DNA of 64,000 bases from an uncultured Prevotellaceae bacterium (lineage in GTDB: Bacteria; Bacteroidota; Bacteroidia; Bacteroidales; Bacteroidaceae): NCBI GenBank assembly GCA_946185485.1, contig CAMHJQ010000016.1, positions 1-64,000 of the forward strand, given 5' to 3'. Shown one piece after another: positions 1-6,032 of the stretch. The notes under the pieces are model-generated. The model made no database searches, was not told the DNA's origin, and saw nothing but the letters and a program-made list of their open reading frames with translations. Position 1 is the first letter of the stretch, and each line of letters begins with the position of its first letter. Position numbers and translations under genes: made by a program.

Positions 1-23
1 CCCACGGAGGGAACGGCTTTTCT

Positions 24-77
24 GCGCCGTGCAGGAAAATTTCTTGCGCCGTGCAGGAAAATTTCTTGCGCCGTGCA
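24..77. repeat. 22-bp tandem repeat, about 2.5 copies
   Basis: Two full copies (24-45 and 46-67) and one partial copy (68-77) of a 22-bp unit that begins gcgccgtgcaggaaaa. No coding frame uses it. A related core (gcaagaaa, then T-rich, then cctgc on the other strand) recurs in the hairpin at 37451-37495, so it is probably one family of dispersed repeats in this genome. Confidence 0.85.
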
Positions 78-420
78 AACTATCGGAGTCAAGCAACATC
101 CCTTGAAGCCGTACACACCCATCCGATGTAGTTTCAGTGTAGTTTTAATGTAGTTTTTGTGTAGTTTTATTTTTCATCAAAACACTAATATCCAATGCGT
201 TATATCAAAAATGTAGTTAGTGTAGTTGGTATTACATTATTTTTTGAGCAGAAATCACCTACTAACCTTACAGAGGGGCACAAAGGAAAAGACCGCCACG
301 ACGGACGGCCATAATTATAATAAGTAGACAGGAACCAGTCCCTTGTCACTTGCTATTCTCTAACCCAATAATTTTTAAAAGATATATAGGCAAAGTGTTA
401 TATTTATCAAAAAGATTTTG
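78..420. other. AT-rich intergenic region with TGTAGTTT runs and one arm of a long direct repeat
   Basis: No gene is visible. Between about 125 and 168 the octamer tgtagttt occurs four times at short irregular spacing, and tgtagtt twice more near 210-225. Positions 287-330 are the left copy of a 44-bp direct repeat whose right copy lies at 1159-1202, on the other side of the toxin-antitoxin pair. The rest shows nothing recognisable. Confidence 0.6.
287..330. repeat. 44-bp direct repeat, left copy
   Basis: Identical to 1159-1202. It starts aaaagaccgccacgacgg and ends aataagtagaca. Similarity resumes after a 7-bp insertion in this copy (ggaacca, 331-337) with gtcccttgtca. The two copies bracket the toxin-antitoxin genes. 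Confidence 0.9.
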
Positions 421-428
421 TATCTTTG
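421..428 (+). promoter_or_regulatory. Bacteroidetes -7 box for the antitoxin-toxin pair
   Basis: TATCTTTG matches the TAnnTTTG consensus, 27 nt before the ATG at 456. The -33 region is not a clean TTTG. The TTG inside this box could be misread as a start codon, but it belongs to the promoter. Confidence 0.6.
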
Positions 429-455
429 TCGCCAGATTATAAAATAAAGACGATT

Positions 456-725
456 ATGATAGGAACAGCAACACCAAGTGTAAGCCCCGACACGTTCACG
501 CTGACCGTGCCGAAGGCCGACGTGAGTCTTTTCAAGTCGATTGCCAAGAAGATGGGTTGGAAGATTGAGCGCAAACGTTCGGCAAAGCCTCGTCTCTACG
601 ACCCTGAGACGGGCGATAGTCTGAACGATGCAACGATGAAGGTCATTGAGGATGCACGGAAGGGTAAGGATGTCATAGAGGTCGGATCGATGGATGAATA
701 TCTGGAGCTAGTAAAAAACTTATAA
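456..725 (+). CDS. Antitoxin of a YafQ-type toxin-antitoxin pair (DUF2683-like)
   Basis: An 89-residue protein. The N-terminal part (about residues 12-35, with LTVPKADVSLFKSIAKKMGW) reads like the DNA-contacting beta strand and helix of RelB/DUF2683-type antitoxins. The rest is charged and helical, as expected of a toxin-wrapping tail. The ATG at 456 is chosen over the in-frame TTG at 426 because that TTG lies inside the -7 promoter box. The toxin gene follows after 6 nt. By family knowledge the antitoxin neutralises its partner and probably represses their shared promoter. Both genes lie between 44-bp direct repeats, which suggests a cassette. The assignment rests mostly on the partner gene and the overall pattern. 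Confidence 0.75.
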   Translation: MIGTATPSVSPDTFTLTVPKADVSLFKSIAKKMGWKIERKRSAKPRLYDPETGDSLNDATMKVIEDARKGKDVIEVGSMDEYLELVKNL

Positions 726-731
726 CCGACG

Positions 732-1037
732 ATGGCAAAGTTCTCGCTGAAACTCACCAAACGTTATCTGCGCGACTTGAAACTGGCTCGCAAGCGCGGC
801 ATGGACGAAAGCCTGCTGAACGAGATTATCGGAAAACTGCTTGACGACGTACCCCTGCCGGAGAAGAACCGCGACCACCAGTTGCACGGCGACTACGAAG
901 GCTACCGCGAGTGTCACATCACTCCGAACTGGCTGCTCATATACGTCAAGGACACCGACATCAAGATTATCTCACTCTCGCGGACAGGCACTCACTCCGA
1001 TCTGTTTGATAAGAAGAATAAACTAAAAGCAAAATGA
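732..1037 (+). CDS. YafQ-family mRNA interferase toxin
   Basis: 101 residues in the RelE/ParE fold. The family block is clear: DHQLHGDYEGYREC, then HITPNWLLIY, then RTGTHSDLF. In E. coli YafQ the catalytic residues lie in DHPL, AHV, PDW and GTHAALF; here His49, His62, Trp67, His88 and Phe92 are kept. The aspartate of PDW is asparagine (Asn66). YafQ cleaves mRNA in the ribosomal A site; whether the Asn variant is fully active cannot be seen from sequence. The gene follows its antitoxin by 6 nt and shares its promoter. The charged C-terminus (KKNKLKAK) extends beyond the usual end of the fold. Confidence 0.88.
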   Translation: MAKFSLKLTKRYLRDLKLARKRGMDESLLNEIIGKLLDDVPLPEKNRDHQLHGDYEGYRECHITPNWLLIYVKDTDIKIISLSRTGTHSDLFDKKNKLKAK

Positions 1038-1158
1038 GCGGATAGAACGACAGACATAAAATGCTCCGTTCTCATACTGCATATGCTTTTGGGTGCAGAG
1101 TTACAAAACTTTTTCTATATAGTATCCTTCAGTTTGATTTCCTGTGTATAGTTCCCCA

Positions 1159-1202
1159 AAAAGACCGCCACGACGGACGGCCATAATTATAATAAGTAGA
1201 CA
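1159..1202. repeat. 44-bp direct repeat, right copy
   Basis: Identical to 287-330, followed directly by gtcccttgtca without the 7-bp insertion of the left copy. It lies between the toxin gene and the 3' end of the beta-barrel gene. Confidence 0.9.
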
Positions 1203-1243
1203 GTCCCTTGTCATTTGTGTAGAACACGATTAGTAGAGAATCA

Positions 1244-1960
1244 TCACAATCTGAAGCGGTAGCCCAAGGTGACTGTAATGCACCGGTTGCGACAGTCTTC
1301 GGCATCCGCCGTCTTGTCAATCTTTGTCAGCCCAAAATAGTAGCGGGCATCCAGCACGACGTTCTTATACTCGTATGACAGGCCAATGGGAAAACCCACA
1401 TCAACCGACTTGCAGACGTCAGAGGTATTAGCACGCCAAAACACGTTATCATTGCCACCTGGAAGGGGAACAAGACTTGTTGCGTCATGATTATACATAG
1501 CCATTGCCGTTTTGCCATCAACAGACAACTCGTCGCTGATGAGGAATCCTACCTGTACGCCAGCCTTTATACTGAGTCCGCGAACCTGGGGAATATAGAA
1601 ATTTGCCATCAAGGGCAGATTGATATAATTATTTTTCAACTTGCCCTCAATAGCTGTTTTCGTCACAATGCTGTTACCATCATCGTCGGTGCCCATAAGC
1701 ATATAGCTGCCGTCCATGTCAGCACCCTGCTGTGAATAAACCATGCCCAACGAAAGGCCCAGCCACGGGGTGACACCATACTCAGCCTCAAGACCTCCTG
1801 TAAATCCAAACCTCAGGTGATACATATCATCCATTCCGCCACTGAACGTTGATATGTTGACACCTGCCAAAGGTTTGATGGAAAACTTTCCTGCTTCATT
1901 CTGGGCATAGCCGCCAGCCACGCCCAAGGCGACGATGAACGTCAATACAATTTTTCTCAT
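1244..1960 (-). CDS. Outer-membrane beta-barrel protein (porin/PorT-like family)
   Basis: 238 residues with a classic signal peptide (basic start MRKIVL, hydrophobic core, cleavage near GGYAQ at about residue 20). The mature part shows alternating aromatic/glycine strands such as PLAGVNIST, FTGGLEAEYG and LGLSLGMVYSQQG, and ends in VTLGYRFRL, a typical C-terminal outer-membrane strand. This is the small 8-10 strand barrel type (outer membrane protein beta-barrel domain) common in Bacteroidetes. Its ligand or role is unknown. A -7 box (TAAATTTG) lies at 1996-2003 on the same strand, 35 nt before the ATG, so it is probably transcribed alone. Confidence 0.8.
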   Translation of the reverse strand: MRKIVLTFIVALGVAGGYAQNEAGKFSIKPLAGVNISTFSGGMDDMYHLRFGFTGGLEAEYGVTPWLGLSLGMVYSQQGADMDGSYMLMGTDDDGNSIVTKTAIEGKLKNNYINLPLMANFYIPQVRGLSIKAGVQVGFLISDELSVDGKTAMAMYNHDATSLVPLPGGNDNVFWRANTSDVCKSVDVGFPIGLSYEYKNVVLDARYYFGLTKIDKTADAEDCRNRCITVTLGYRFRL

Positions 1961-1995
1961 AATCTTATCTATTGATGCTTTCTTGTTTGACAGTG

Positions 1996-2003
1996 CAAAT
2001 TTA
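1996..2003 (-). promoter_or_regulatory. -7 box for the beta-barrel gene
   Basis: On the minus strand the sequence reads TAAATTTGC, a match to TAnnTTTG, 35 nt ahead of the ATG at 1960. No clear TTTG was found at the -33 position. Confidence 0.5.
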
Positions 2004-2082
2004 GTAACATTTTCGTAATCTTCATAATAATCTACTCAAAAAATGATTACAGAACCGCCCCCGGTCATGTGTTTTTTTTACA

Positions 2083-2580
2083 TTAATCATGGGTATACAT
2101 GGTTTCCTCAATGTCTAATTCATATTCAATTCCTGTATTGGCATTTGTTATTTTCTTTCGCCATTTTGATTCATTGTCCCAAATAGAAGATGCCGTCTTG
2201 CGTCCATTAGAACTTATACTCGTTAGGGTTTTCCATAAAGGAATGACACCATCCTTTTCAGGCACAAAACTTGCGGAATGGTGTGAATACCAGCCTATGG
2301 ATGCAGATAGTGTTGCTTTTGGAGGGATTGCATAAACCGTATCAATAGGATGTTCAATGTATTCCGAGAATCCCTGTTCGCCTGTATTCCGAATGATGAA
2401 ATTATGAATTTGAAGTTTATAACTTGATATTAATGGTGTTGTCTTTATCTCAATGCTGTCACTGGTATAGTTGTGGATGTTAAAACAATAACTATACCAT
2501 GTATCGCATGAAATAACGACACATATAAATGTAACCAGCATGGCAATGAATCCACATGTCCTAATTCTATTTATATTCAT
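2083..2580 (-). CDS. Hypothetical lipoprotein
   Basis: 165 residues. The N-terminus has a hydrophobic segment (about residues 10-24) ending in VVISC, a lipobox, so the protein is predicted to be lipidated at Cys25 and anchored in a membrane. The rest contains possible beta strands (for example SDSIEIKTTPLISSY and ATLSASIGWYS) but no domain I recognise. Base composition is AT-rich compared with the enzyme operons. It stands alone between the beta-barrel gene and a repeat-filled gap, so context gives no function. Confidence 0.65.
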   Translation of the reverse strand: MNINRIRTCGFIAMLVTFICVVISCDTWYSYCFNIHNYTSDSIEIKTTPLISSYKLQIHNFIIRNTGEQGFSEYIEHPIDTVYAIPPKATLSASIGWYSHHSASFVPEKDGVIPLWKTLTSISSNGRKTASSIWDNESKWRKKITNANTGIEYELDIEETMYTHD

Positions 2581-2762
2581 AACGTATTGTCCTTTGTTAT
2601 ATTAACGTTAGAATTATTAAAATATTATTCCACTTAGTGAGTCAAAAGTCCCTGTGACCCCTGTGACCCTTCATAATTTCTGTATAACTCCGTAAGAGAC
2701 ACCTGTCAATCGAGAAATATACTCTCTCCGGTCTCCGGCGACCCTCGCGCCGTTTTCGGAAG

Positions 2763-2788
2763 ACACAAGGGACTGGTACCTGTTTCAC
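2763..2788 (-). repeat. Dispersed element, copy 2 (acacaagggac ... acctgtttca)
   Basis: Reverse complement reads tgaaacaggtaccagtccc then ttgtgt. Copies or partial copies are at 328-347 (acaggaaccagtcccttgtc), about 1200-1213 and 4621-4647. All are intergenic. Confidence 0.65.
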
Positions 2789-2834
2789 ACGTTTTGAGAT
2801 TCAATTTTTCGTACTAAATCGGAATAATAAATTT

Positions 2835-2868
2835 AAGCGCCATCATTCTTGTCGGGATGATGGCGCTT
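2835..2868. repeat. Perfect 12-bp inverted repeat (hairpin)
   Basis: aagcgccatcat (2835-2846) pairs with atgatggcgctt (2857-2868) across a 10-nt loop. There is no T-run directly after it on either strand, so it is not a convincing intrinsic terminator, although it lies downstream of the acyltransferase gene. Confidence 0.7.
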
Positions 2869-2948
2869 TAGCAGATAAAGAGGTTAGGATGGTGGTATGT
2901 TTGCTAGTTTCGTTTGTTCAGTTTCCTCTTGTTTGACTTAGCGTCGGT

Positions 2949-2992
2949 GGAAAGTATTGCTCGCAGCTACGGAAATTATTGCTCGCAGTGCG
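2949..2992. repeat. 22-bp direct repeat (ggaaa..attgctcgcag)
   Basis: Units 2949-2970 and 2971-2992 share ggaaa(g/t)tattgctcgcag. The same composite reappears at 42499-42544, where it forms the 3' end of a phosphatase gene. Confidence 0.8.
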
Positions 2993-3061
2993 TGATTGTA
3001 TGCCTCATCGTGCAGACTTTTATGGCTAACTCTTGCTCAAAGTATCAGCGAGACCTCCTCG

Positions 3062-3105
3062 GCGGAGAATAAAATCCTGCACCGCGGAGCATAAAATCCG
3101 ATAAC
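3062..3105. repeat. 22-bp direct repeat (gcggag.ataaaatcc)
   Basis: gcggagaataaaatcc (3062-3077) and gcggagcataaaatcc (3084-3099) are 22 bp apart. The unit differs from the repeat at 2949-2992 but has the same period. Confidence 0.75.
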
Positions 3106-3138
3106 GCCACATAGTCAGTCACCTTGTGCCCCTGATGC

Positions 3139-4125
3139 TTAGCGCCCGCCTGACAATAACATATAAAGCCTGTGGAATCTTTTGTCAATATAGTATCCAA
3201 CTGCGATGGATAGTATTGCTACTACGACGGGTGTCATGATATATGCCGCCCAACATGTGAGAACGGTATGATTGTGAAAAATGATATATCGTTGTAGTAT
3301 GTGAAGTGGTAAATAATGACTGGCATACAAAAAGAATGAATACTTGTATATCCTATGTGACTTGAATCTGATGATTCTGTTACACACATCATACATCCCT
3401 ATATAGAAGAAAACAGCAGTCCATGCCCTAAGGTTCGTTGTCAGCATATTGTCGAAAGTGTAATTCAAATAAAAACACAAGGGATATAGAGCCAATGAGG
3501 ACACCGTTAGGAGTAATCGTTGTGGCCTATACATGTAATTTTTGAAATGTATTCCCAAGAAGGCCCCTAATGCGTATATTGACATCCACAGAAGTGGACT
3601 GGTGAAAGGATGATGGAAAGTAATTCCAATGACAAACAACGTACCTATAGCAATGACTCCTGTACTTTTGTTACGGACTAAATAATAGAAGAACGGAGCT
3701 GCGAAGGCATAAACGATGATAACTCCGACATACCATAGAATTGTATATTCACATGTCAGGATATTTCCAACAACCTTCAACGGCTCGCCATACCTGTAAT
3801 TGTCGCTGACATATAGTTTACCTGTTAGCTCTATCACGATAAACCACAAGATACATCCTAAGACATTCCATATTATATAGGGGATTACGAGAGACTTTAT
3901 CCTCGTTGTAATCTTTTCTCTGTATTTTTCTTGATTATAGTTAAGAAAGAATAGGTATCCTGTGATAAGGAAGAACGCCCCAACGGTATCACTCCCCATC
4001 TCATTGATTACAGACAATTGACGAAAATAGTCAGGAATACTTTCCCATCTTGGTAGCTTTGAATGGGACCAAACGATGCCAAGCATCATAAAGAATGACA
4101 GATTTTGAATCTTCTCAGATTTCAT
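3139..4125 (-). CDS. Membrane acyltransferase (acyltransferase family 3, OafA-like)
   Basis: 328 residues from the ATG at 4125; a TTG start 15 nt upstream is possible but unnecessary. The sequence has about ten hydrophobic segments and the family signs of acyltransferase 3: an early WSHS with the catalytic-type histidine, FFLITGYLFF after about 50 residues, and a chain of membrane helices with short loops. Such enzymes transfer acetyl or other acyl groups to surface sugars (O-antigen, capsule, exopolysaccharide); no polysaccharide genes are adjacent, so the acceptor is unknown. The gene is AT-rich, suggesting recent acquisition. It lies downstream of the possible structured RNA at 4193-4491 on the same strand, whose last hairpin could act as an attenuator. 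Confidence 0.8.
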   Translation of the reverse strand: MKSEKIQNLSFFMMLGIVWSHSKLPRWESIPDYFRQLSVINEMGSDTVGAFFLITGYLFFLNYNQEKYREKITTRIKSLVIPYIIWNVLGCILWFIVIELTGKLYVSDNYRYGEPLKVVGNILTCEYTILWYVGVIIVYAFAAPFFYYLVRNKSTGVIAIGTLFVIGITFHHPFTSPLLWMSIYALGAFLGIHFKNYMYRPQRLLLTVSSLALYPLCFYLNYTFDNMLTTNLRAWTAVFFYIGMYDVCNRIIRFKSHRIYKYSFFLYASHYLPLHILQRYIIFHNHTVLTCWAAYIMTPVVVAILSIAVGYYIDKRFHRLYMLLSGGR

Positions 4126-4192
4126 AACAGTCCATTGCAACCTGACTGGTACCCAAAGGTCAGATGGTTCTTACTTGAATTAGCGACACACG

Positions 4193-4491
4193 AAAAAACG
4201 GGGTATCCTCATTCGTTTGCTCTGACATTTAGGCCGTAGGAAGCCTTCCCAATAGAACAAACAGAACCGAATACCCACGTTGGTTAGCATATATATATCC
4301 ATAAGTGTGCGTGAGGGTGTAATTCACCCTCTCGGCACACTTTGGGAGTATACACTACCCCGTAGCATTCATCTCTGCAACTGCTTTTGAATGGGATTTG
4401 AGTTTCCTACGTTCAAATGTCCAAAAACAAAGCATCAATGACGCTTTCCATAATGTCGTGTCCCCCCAGCCTGTCCGGAAACGTGGGTTTG
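4193..4491 (-). ncRNA. Candidate structured RNA or attenuated leader (about 300 nt)
   Basis: On the minus strand a -7 box (TAATTTTGC, 4498-4506) is followed by a chain of foldable segments. A 5' domain is closed by gtccaaac and gtttttggac and contains the arms cgtttcc/ggaaagcg. A hairpin at 4305-4340 has arms gtgtgccgagagggtg and caccctcacgcacac with one bulge. A long imperfect rod at 4201-4276 starts gggtattcggttctg and returns with caaacgaatgaggataccc. A T-run (4193-4198) follows the rod, as in an intrinsic terminator. Small overlapping frames on both strands here have no protein-like character. It could be a free small RNA, or the regulated leader of the acyltransferase gene 68 nt downstream. 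No known RNA family was recognised (tmRNA, RNase P and SRP signatures are absent). Confidence 0.4.
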
Positions 4492-4498
4492 GACACTG

Positions 4499-4506
4499 CA
4501 AAATTA
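4499..4506 (-). promoter_or_regulatory. -7 box ahead of the candidate structured RNA
   Basis: Minus strand TAATTTTG followed by C matches TAnnTTTG. TTTC lies 19 bp upstream in the -33 position, one base off TTTG. No gene start follows within 300 nt, which supports a non-coding or leader transcript. Confidence 0.5.
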
Positions 4507-4620
4507 CTAATAATTTTTGTAAACAGAAAGTTTTTTGTTATGAATTTCTTTGTAGCGTCAAAGAAAGTTTCTGCTATCTTCTTGCTTCTGACTCGAAAAC
4601 AATATACTCCTGCCAAAAAA

Positions 4621-4647
4621 GACACAAGGGACAGTACCTGTTTCACA
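4621..4647 (-). repeat. Dispersed element, copy 3, at a gene-truncation point
   Basis: gacacaagggacagtacctg followed by tttcaca. It matches copy 2 at 2763-2788 except that the central tggt is shortened. It meets the end of the TPR gene remnant at 4646-4795. Confidence 0.65.
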
Positions 4648-4795
4648 TTAATAACAAGAGTGCTTCTGCATGCTGTCCCTTTTCGTAGAGAGGCATGGCA
4701 CGATAGTATATAGCCTGGCAAAGCATGGGAAGGTTAGCAGCCTGCTCATAATAGCGGACGGTATTGGCAAGTAAAGAGTCAGCAGGTACGGGCAA
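4646..4795 (-). pseudogene. Remnant of a TPR-repeat gene
   Basis: In one minus-strand frame this stretch reads PADSLLANTVRYYEQ, then NLPMLCQAIYYRAMPLYEKG, then HAEALLLL. This is the pattern of the tetratricopeptide repeats found in Bacteroidales TPR sensor or regulator proteins (PDSLL..I.YYE...D...LC.AYYYRG..L...G...EA). It has no start codon of its own: upstream, the frame runs into an overlap with trhA, and downstream it stops inside a dispersed repeat. I infer an internal fragment left after a deletion or rearrangement, about 50 codons long. Confidence 0.6.
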
Positions 4796-4797
4796 CC

Positions 4798-5448
4798 CTA
4801 AAGATACTGCATCATCACATCCCACACAGCCACGATGTGACAGATAGAACCCGCTAATACGAAGAAGTGGAACACGGAGTGCATGTAGCGCTTGCGATGA
4901 AAGGAGTAGAAGACGGCTCCCGTGATGTAGAACACACCCTCGGCAATAATCCATGCGAAGGCTGCCGTGGACAAGGAGTCTAAAAGTGGGCGGAATGCCA
5001 CCAGTGCCGACAGTCCCATGCCGATGAAACAGAATGTCTCCAGGTTGGAGTGTTCCTTCAGCCGGACAAAGCTCACGATGGTGCCCGCTATGGCGCAGAG
5101 CCATACGAAGGTGAACAGTCCCCAGCCCCAATAGCCCTGCTGGCGCAGCGCTATCAGCGTCAGCGGCGAGTAGGAGCCAGCAATATGCCAGTAGATGGCG
5201 GCATGGTCCCACTGGCGCAGTCGCTCCTTCCACTTCGACCGCCTCGGCAACGCATGGTACACCGTTGAAGCCACATACGACCCTAACATGCCGAAGAGAT
5301 AGAGGCACACGCCCAGACGTATCCACGGGTTCTCCCCCTGAAAGGCCATGACGATGAATATCACCCCGAAGGTCACACCCAGCATAATGCCGCCGGCATG
5401 CGACCACGAGTTCCATAATTCCTCCTTATGGGTGTACCTGATAGCCAT
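4798..5448 (-). CDS. trhA: Hemolysin III / PAQR family membrane protein (TrhA-like)
   Basis: 216 residues with seven predicted membrane segments. The family signature residues are present: E..NSWSHAGG at the N-terminus, STVYH (about residue 65), DHAAIYWHIAGSYSP (about residues 81-95), and the final HSVFHFFVLAGSICH. These conserved Ser/His/Asp residues form the metal-binding hydrolase-like centre of PAQR proteins. Bacterial members are linked to membrane energetics and fluidity homeostasis; the haemolysin name is historical. A -7 box (TACTTTTG, 5457-5464) lies only 8 nt ahead of the ATG, giving a nearly leaderless message. It is divergent from sufE, with an AT-rich heptamer array between the two genes. 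Confidence 0.88.
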   Translation of the reverse strand: MAIRYTHKEELWNSWSHAGGIMLGVTFGVIFIVMAFQGENPWIRLGVCLYLFGMLGSYVASTVYHALPRRSKWKERLRQWDHAAIYWHIAGSYSPLTLIALRQQGYWGWGLFTFVWLCAIAGTIVSFVRLKEHSNLETFCFIGMGLSALVAFRPLLDSLSTAAFAWIIAEGVFYITGAVFYSFHRKRYMHSVFHFFVLAGSICHIVAVWDVMMQYL

Positions 5449-5456
5449 AGCGGCTG

Positions 5457-5464
5457 CAAAAGTA
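5457..5464 (-). promoter_or_regulatory. -7 box for trhA
   Basis: Minus strand TACTTTTG followed by C. Only 8 nt separate it from the ATG at 5448, so the predicted 5' leader is almost absent. Confidence 0.55.
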
Positions 5465-5473
5465 CGATAAATA

Positions 5474-5501
5474 ATTGATAATTGATAATTGATAATTGAT
5501 A
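5474..5501. repeat. Heptamer tandem repeat attgata x4
   Basis: Four perfect copies of attgata between the divergent trhA and sufE promoters. It covers the region where both -33 elements should be. A related attgata/attatca-type stretch lies ahead of priA (about 19370-19395). Confidence 0.8.
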
Positions 5502-5518
5502 ATTTAAATTATTTTTCG

Positions 5519-5526
5519 TACCTTTG
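5519..5526 (+). promoter_or_regulatory. -7 box for sufE
   Basis: TACCTTTG followed by C, 29 nt before the ATG at 5556. Confidence 0.6.
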
Positions 5527-5555
5527 CGCCGGATTTAATAAAAGAGCAACTCATC

Positions 5556-5978
5556 ATGGCATCAACAATCAACGAAATACAAGACGAGATTATCGACGAG
5601 TTCGGCGGCTTCGACGACTGGATGGACAAGTACCAGCTACTCATCGACCTGGGTAACGAACAGGAACCGTTGGACGAAAAGTACAAGACGGAGAGCAACC
5701 TGATAGACGGCTGTCAGAGCCGCGTCTGGCTGCAGGCCGACTATGCCGACGGCCTCATCCACTTCTCTGCCGAGAGCGACGCCCTCATTGTGAAGGGCAT
5801 CGTGGCCCTGCTCATCCGCGTACTCTCCGGTCACACACCGCAGGAGATTCTGGATGCCGACCTGTATTTTATTGATGAAATAGGCCTGAAGGAGCACCTC
5901 TCCCCCACCCGCAGCAACGGTCTGCTGGCTATGGTGAAGCAGATGCGCATGTACGCCCTGGCTTTCTCGGCCAAATAG
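5556..5978 (+). CDS. sufE: SufE-family sulfur acceptor protein
   Basis: 140 residues, the usual length for SufE. The family markers are visible: an acidic helical start, then NLIDGCQSRVW with the sulfur-accepting Cys53, and SNGLLAMVKQMR near the C-terminus. SufE takes persulfide sulfur from the cysteine desulfurase SufS and passes it to the SufBCD scaffold for iron-sulfur cluster assembly in the cytoplasm. It has its own -7 box at 5519. sufB is present 12 kb away, but no sufC, sufD or sufS is seen in this window. Confidence 0.93.
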   Translation: MASTINEIQDEIIDEFGGFDDWMDKYQLLIDLGNEQEPLDEKYKTESNLIDGCQSRVWLQADYADGLIHFSAESDALIVKGIVALLIRVLSGHTPQEILDADLYFIDEIGLKEHLSPTRSNGLLAMVKQMRMYALAFSAK

Positions 5979-6032
5979 CCGCTCCCTCCCCCCGCAAGGT
6001 CGTGGAGTAAAAATTGATGGCGACAAAAAGTA

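Larger units (their letters stand above)
2581..3138. other. Repeat-rich intergenic region without genes
   Basis: No coding frame is supported. Contents in order: GTGACCC-type repeats (2649-2672), a copy of a dispersed gacacaagggac/acctgtttca element (2763-2788), a perfect 12-bp hairpin (2835-2868), and two different 22-bp direct repeats (2949-2992 and 3062-3105). It looks like an accumulation zone for small repeats next to accessory genes. Confidence 0.7.

Noticed and set aside
24..77. CRISPR array
   Set aside because: The 22-bp units are directly adjacent with no spacers and there are no cas genes.
2835..2868. Intrinsic terminator for the acyltransferase gene
   Set aside because: The hairpin is perfect but has no T-run on either strand and lies 270 nt beyond the stop.
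4201..4340. tmRNA, RNase P RNA or SRP RNA
   Set aside because: None of the conserved sequences of these RNAs (for example the CCA-ending acceptor arm or the RNase P core blocks) could be found.
4398..4721. Three overlapping small frames (about 100 codons) on both strands
   Set aside because: They overlap each other and the candidate RNA; amino-acid composition is not protein-like and no motif is seen.
4643..5416. A 257-codon frame running through trhA and the TPR remnant
   Set aside because: Its first 200 codons are an out-of-frame reading of trhA; only the last 50 codons resemble a protein, so it was recorded as a gene remnant.
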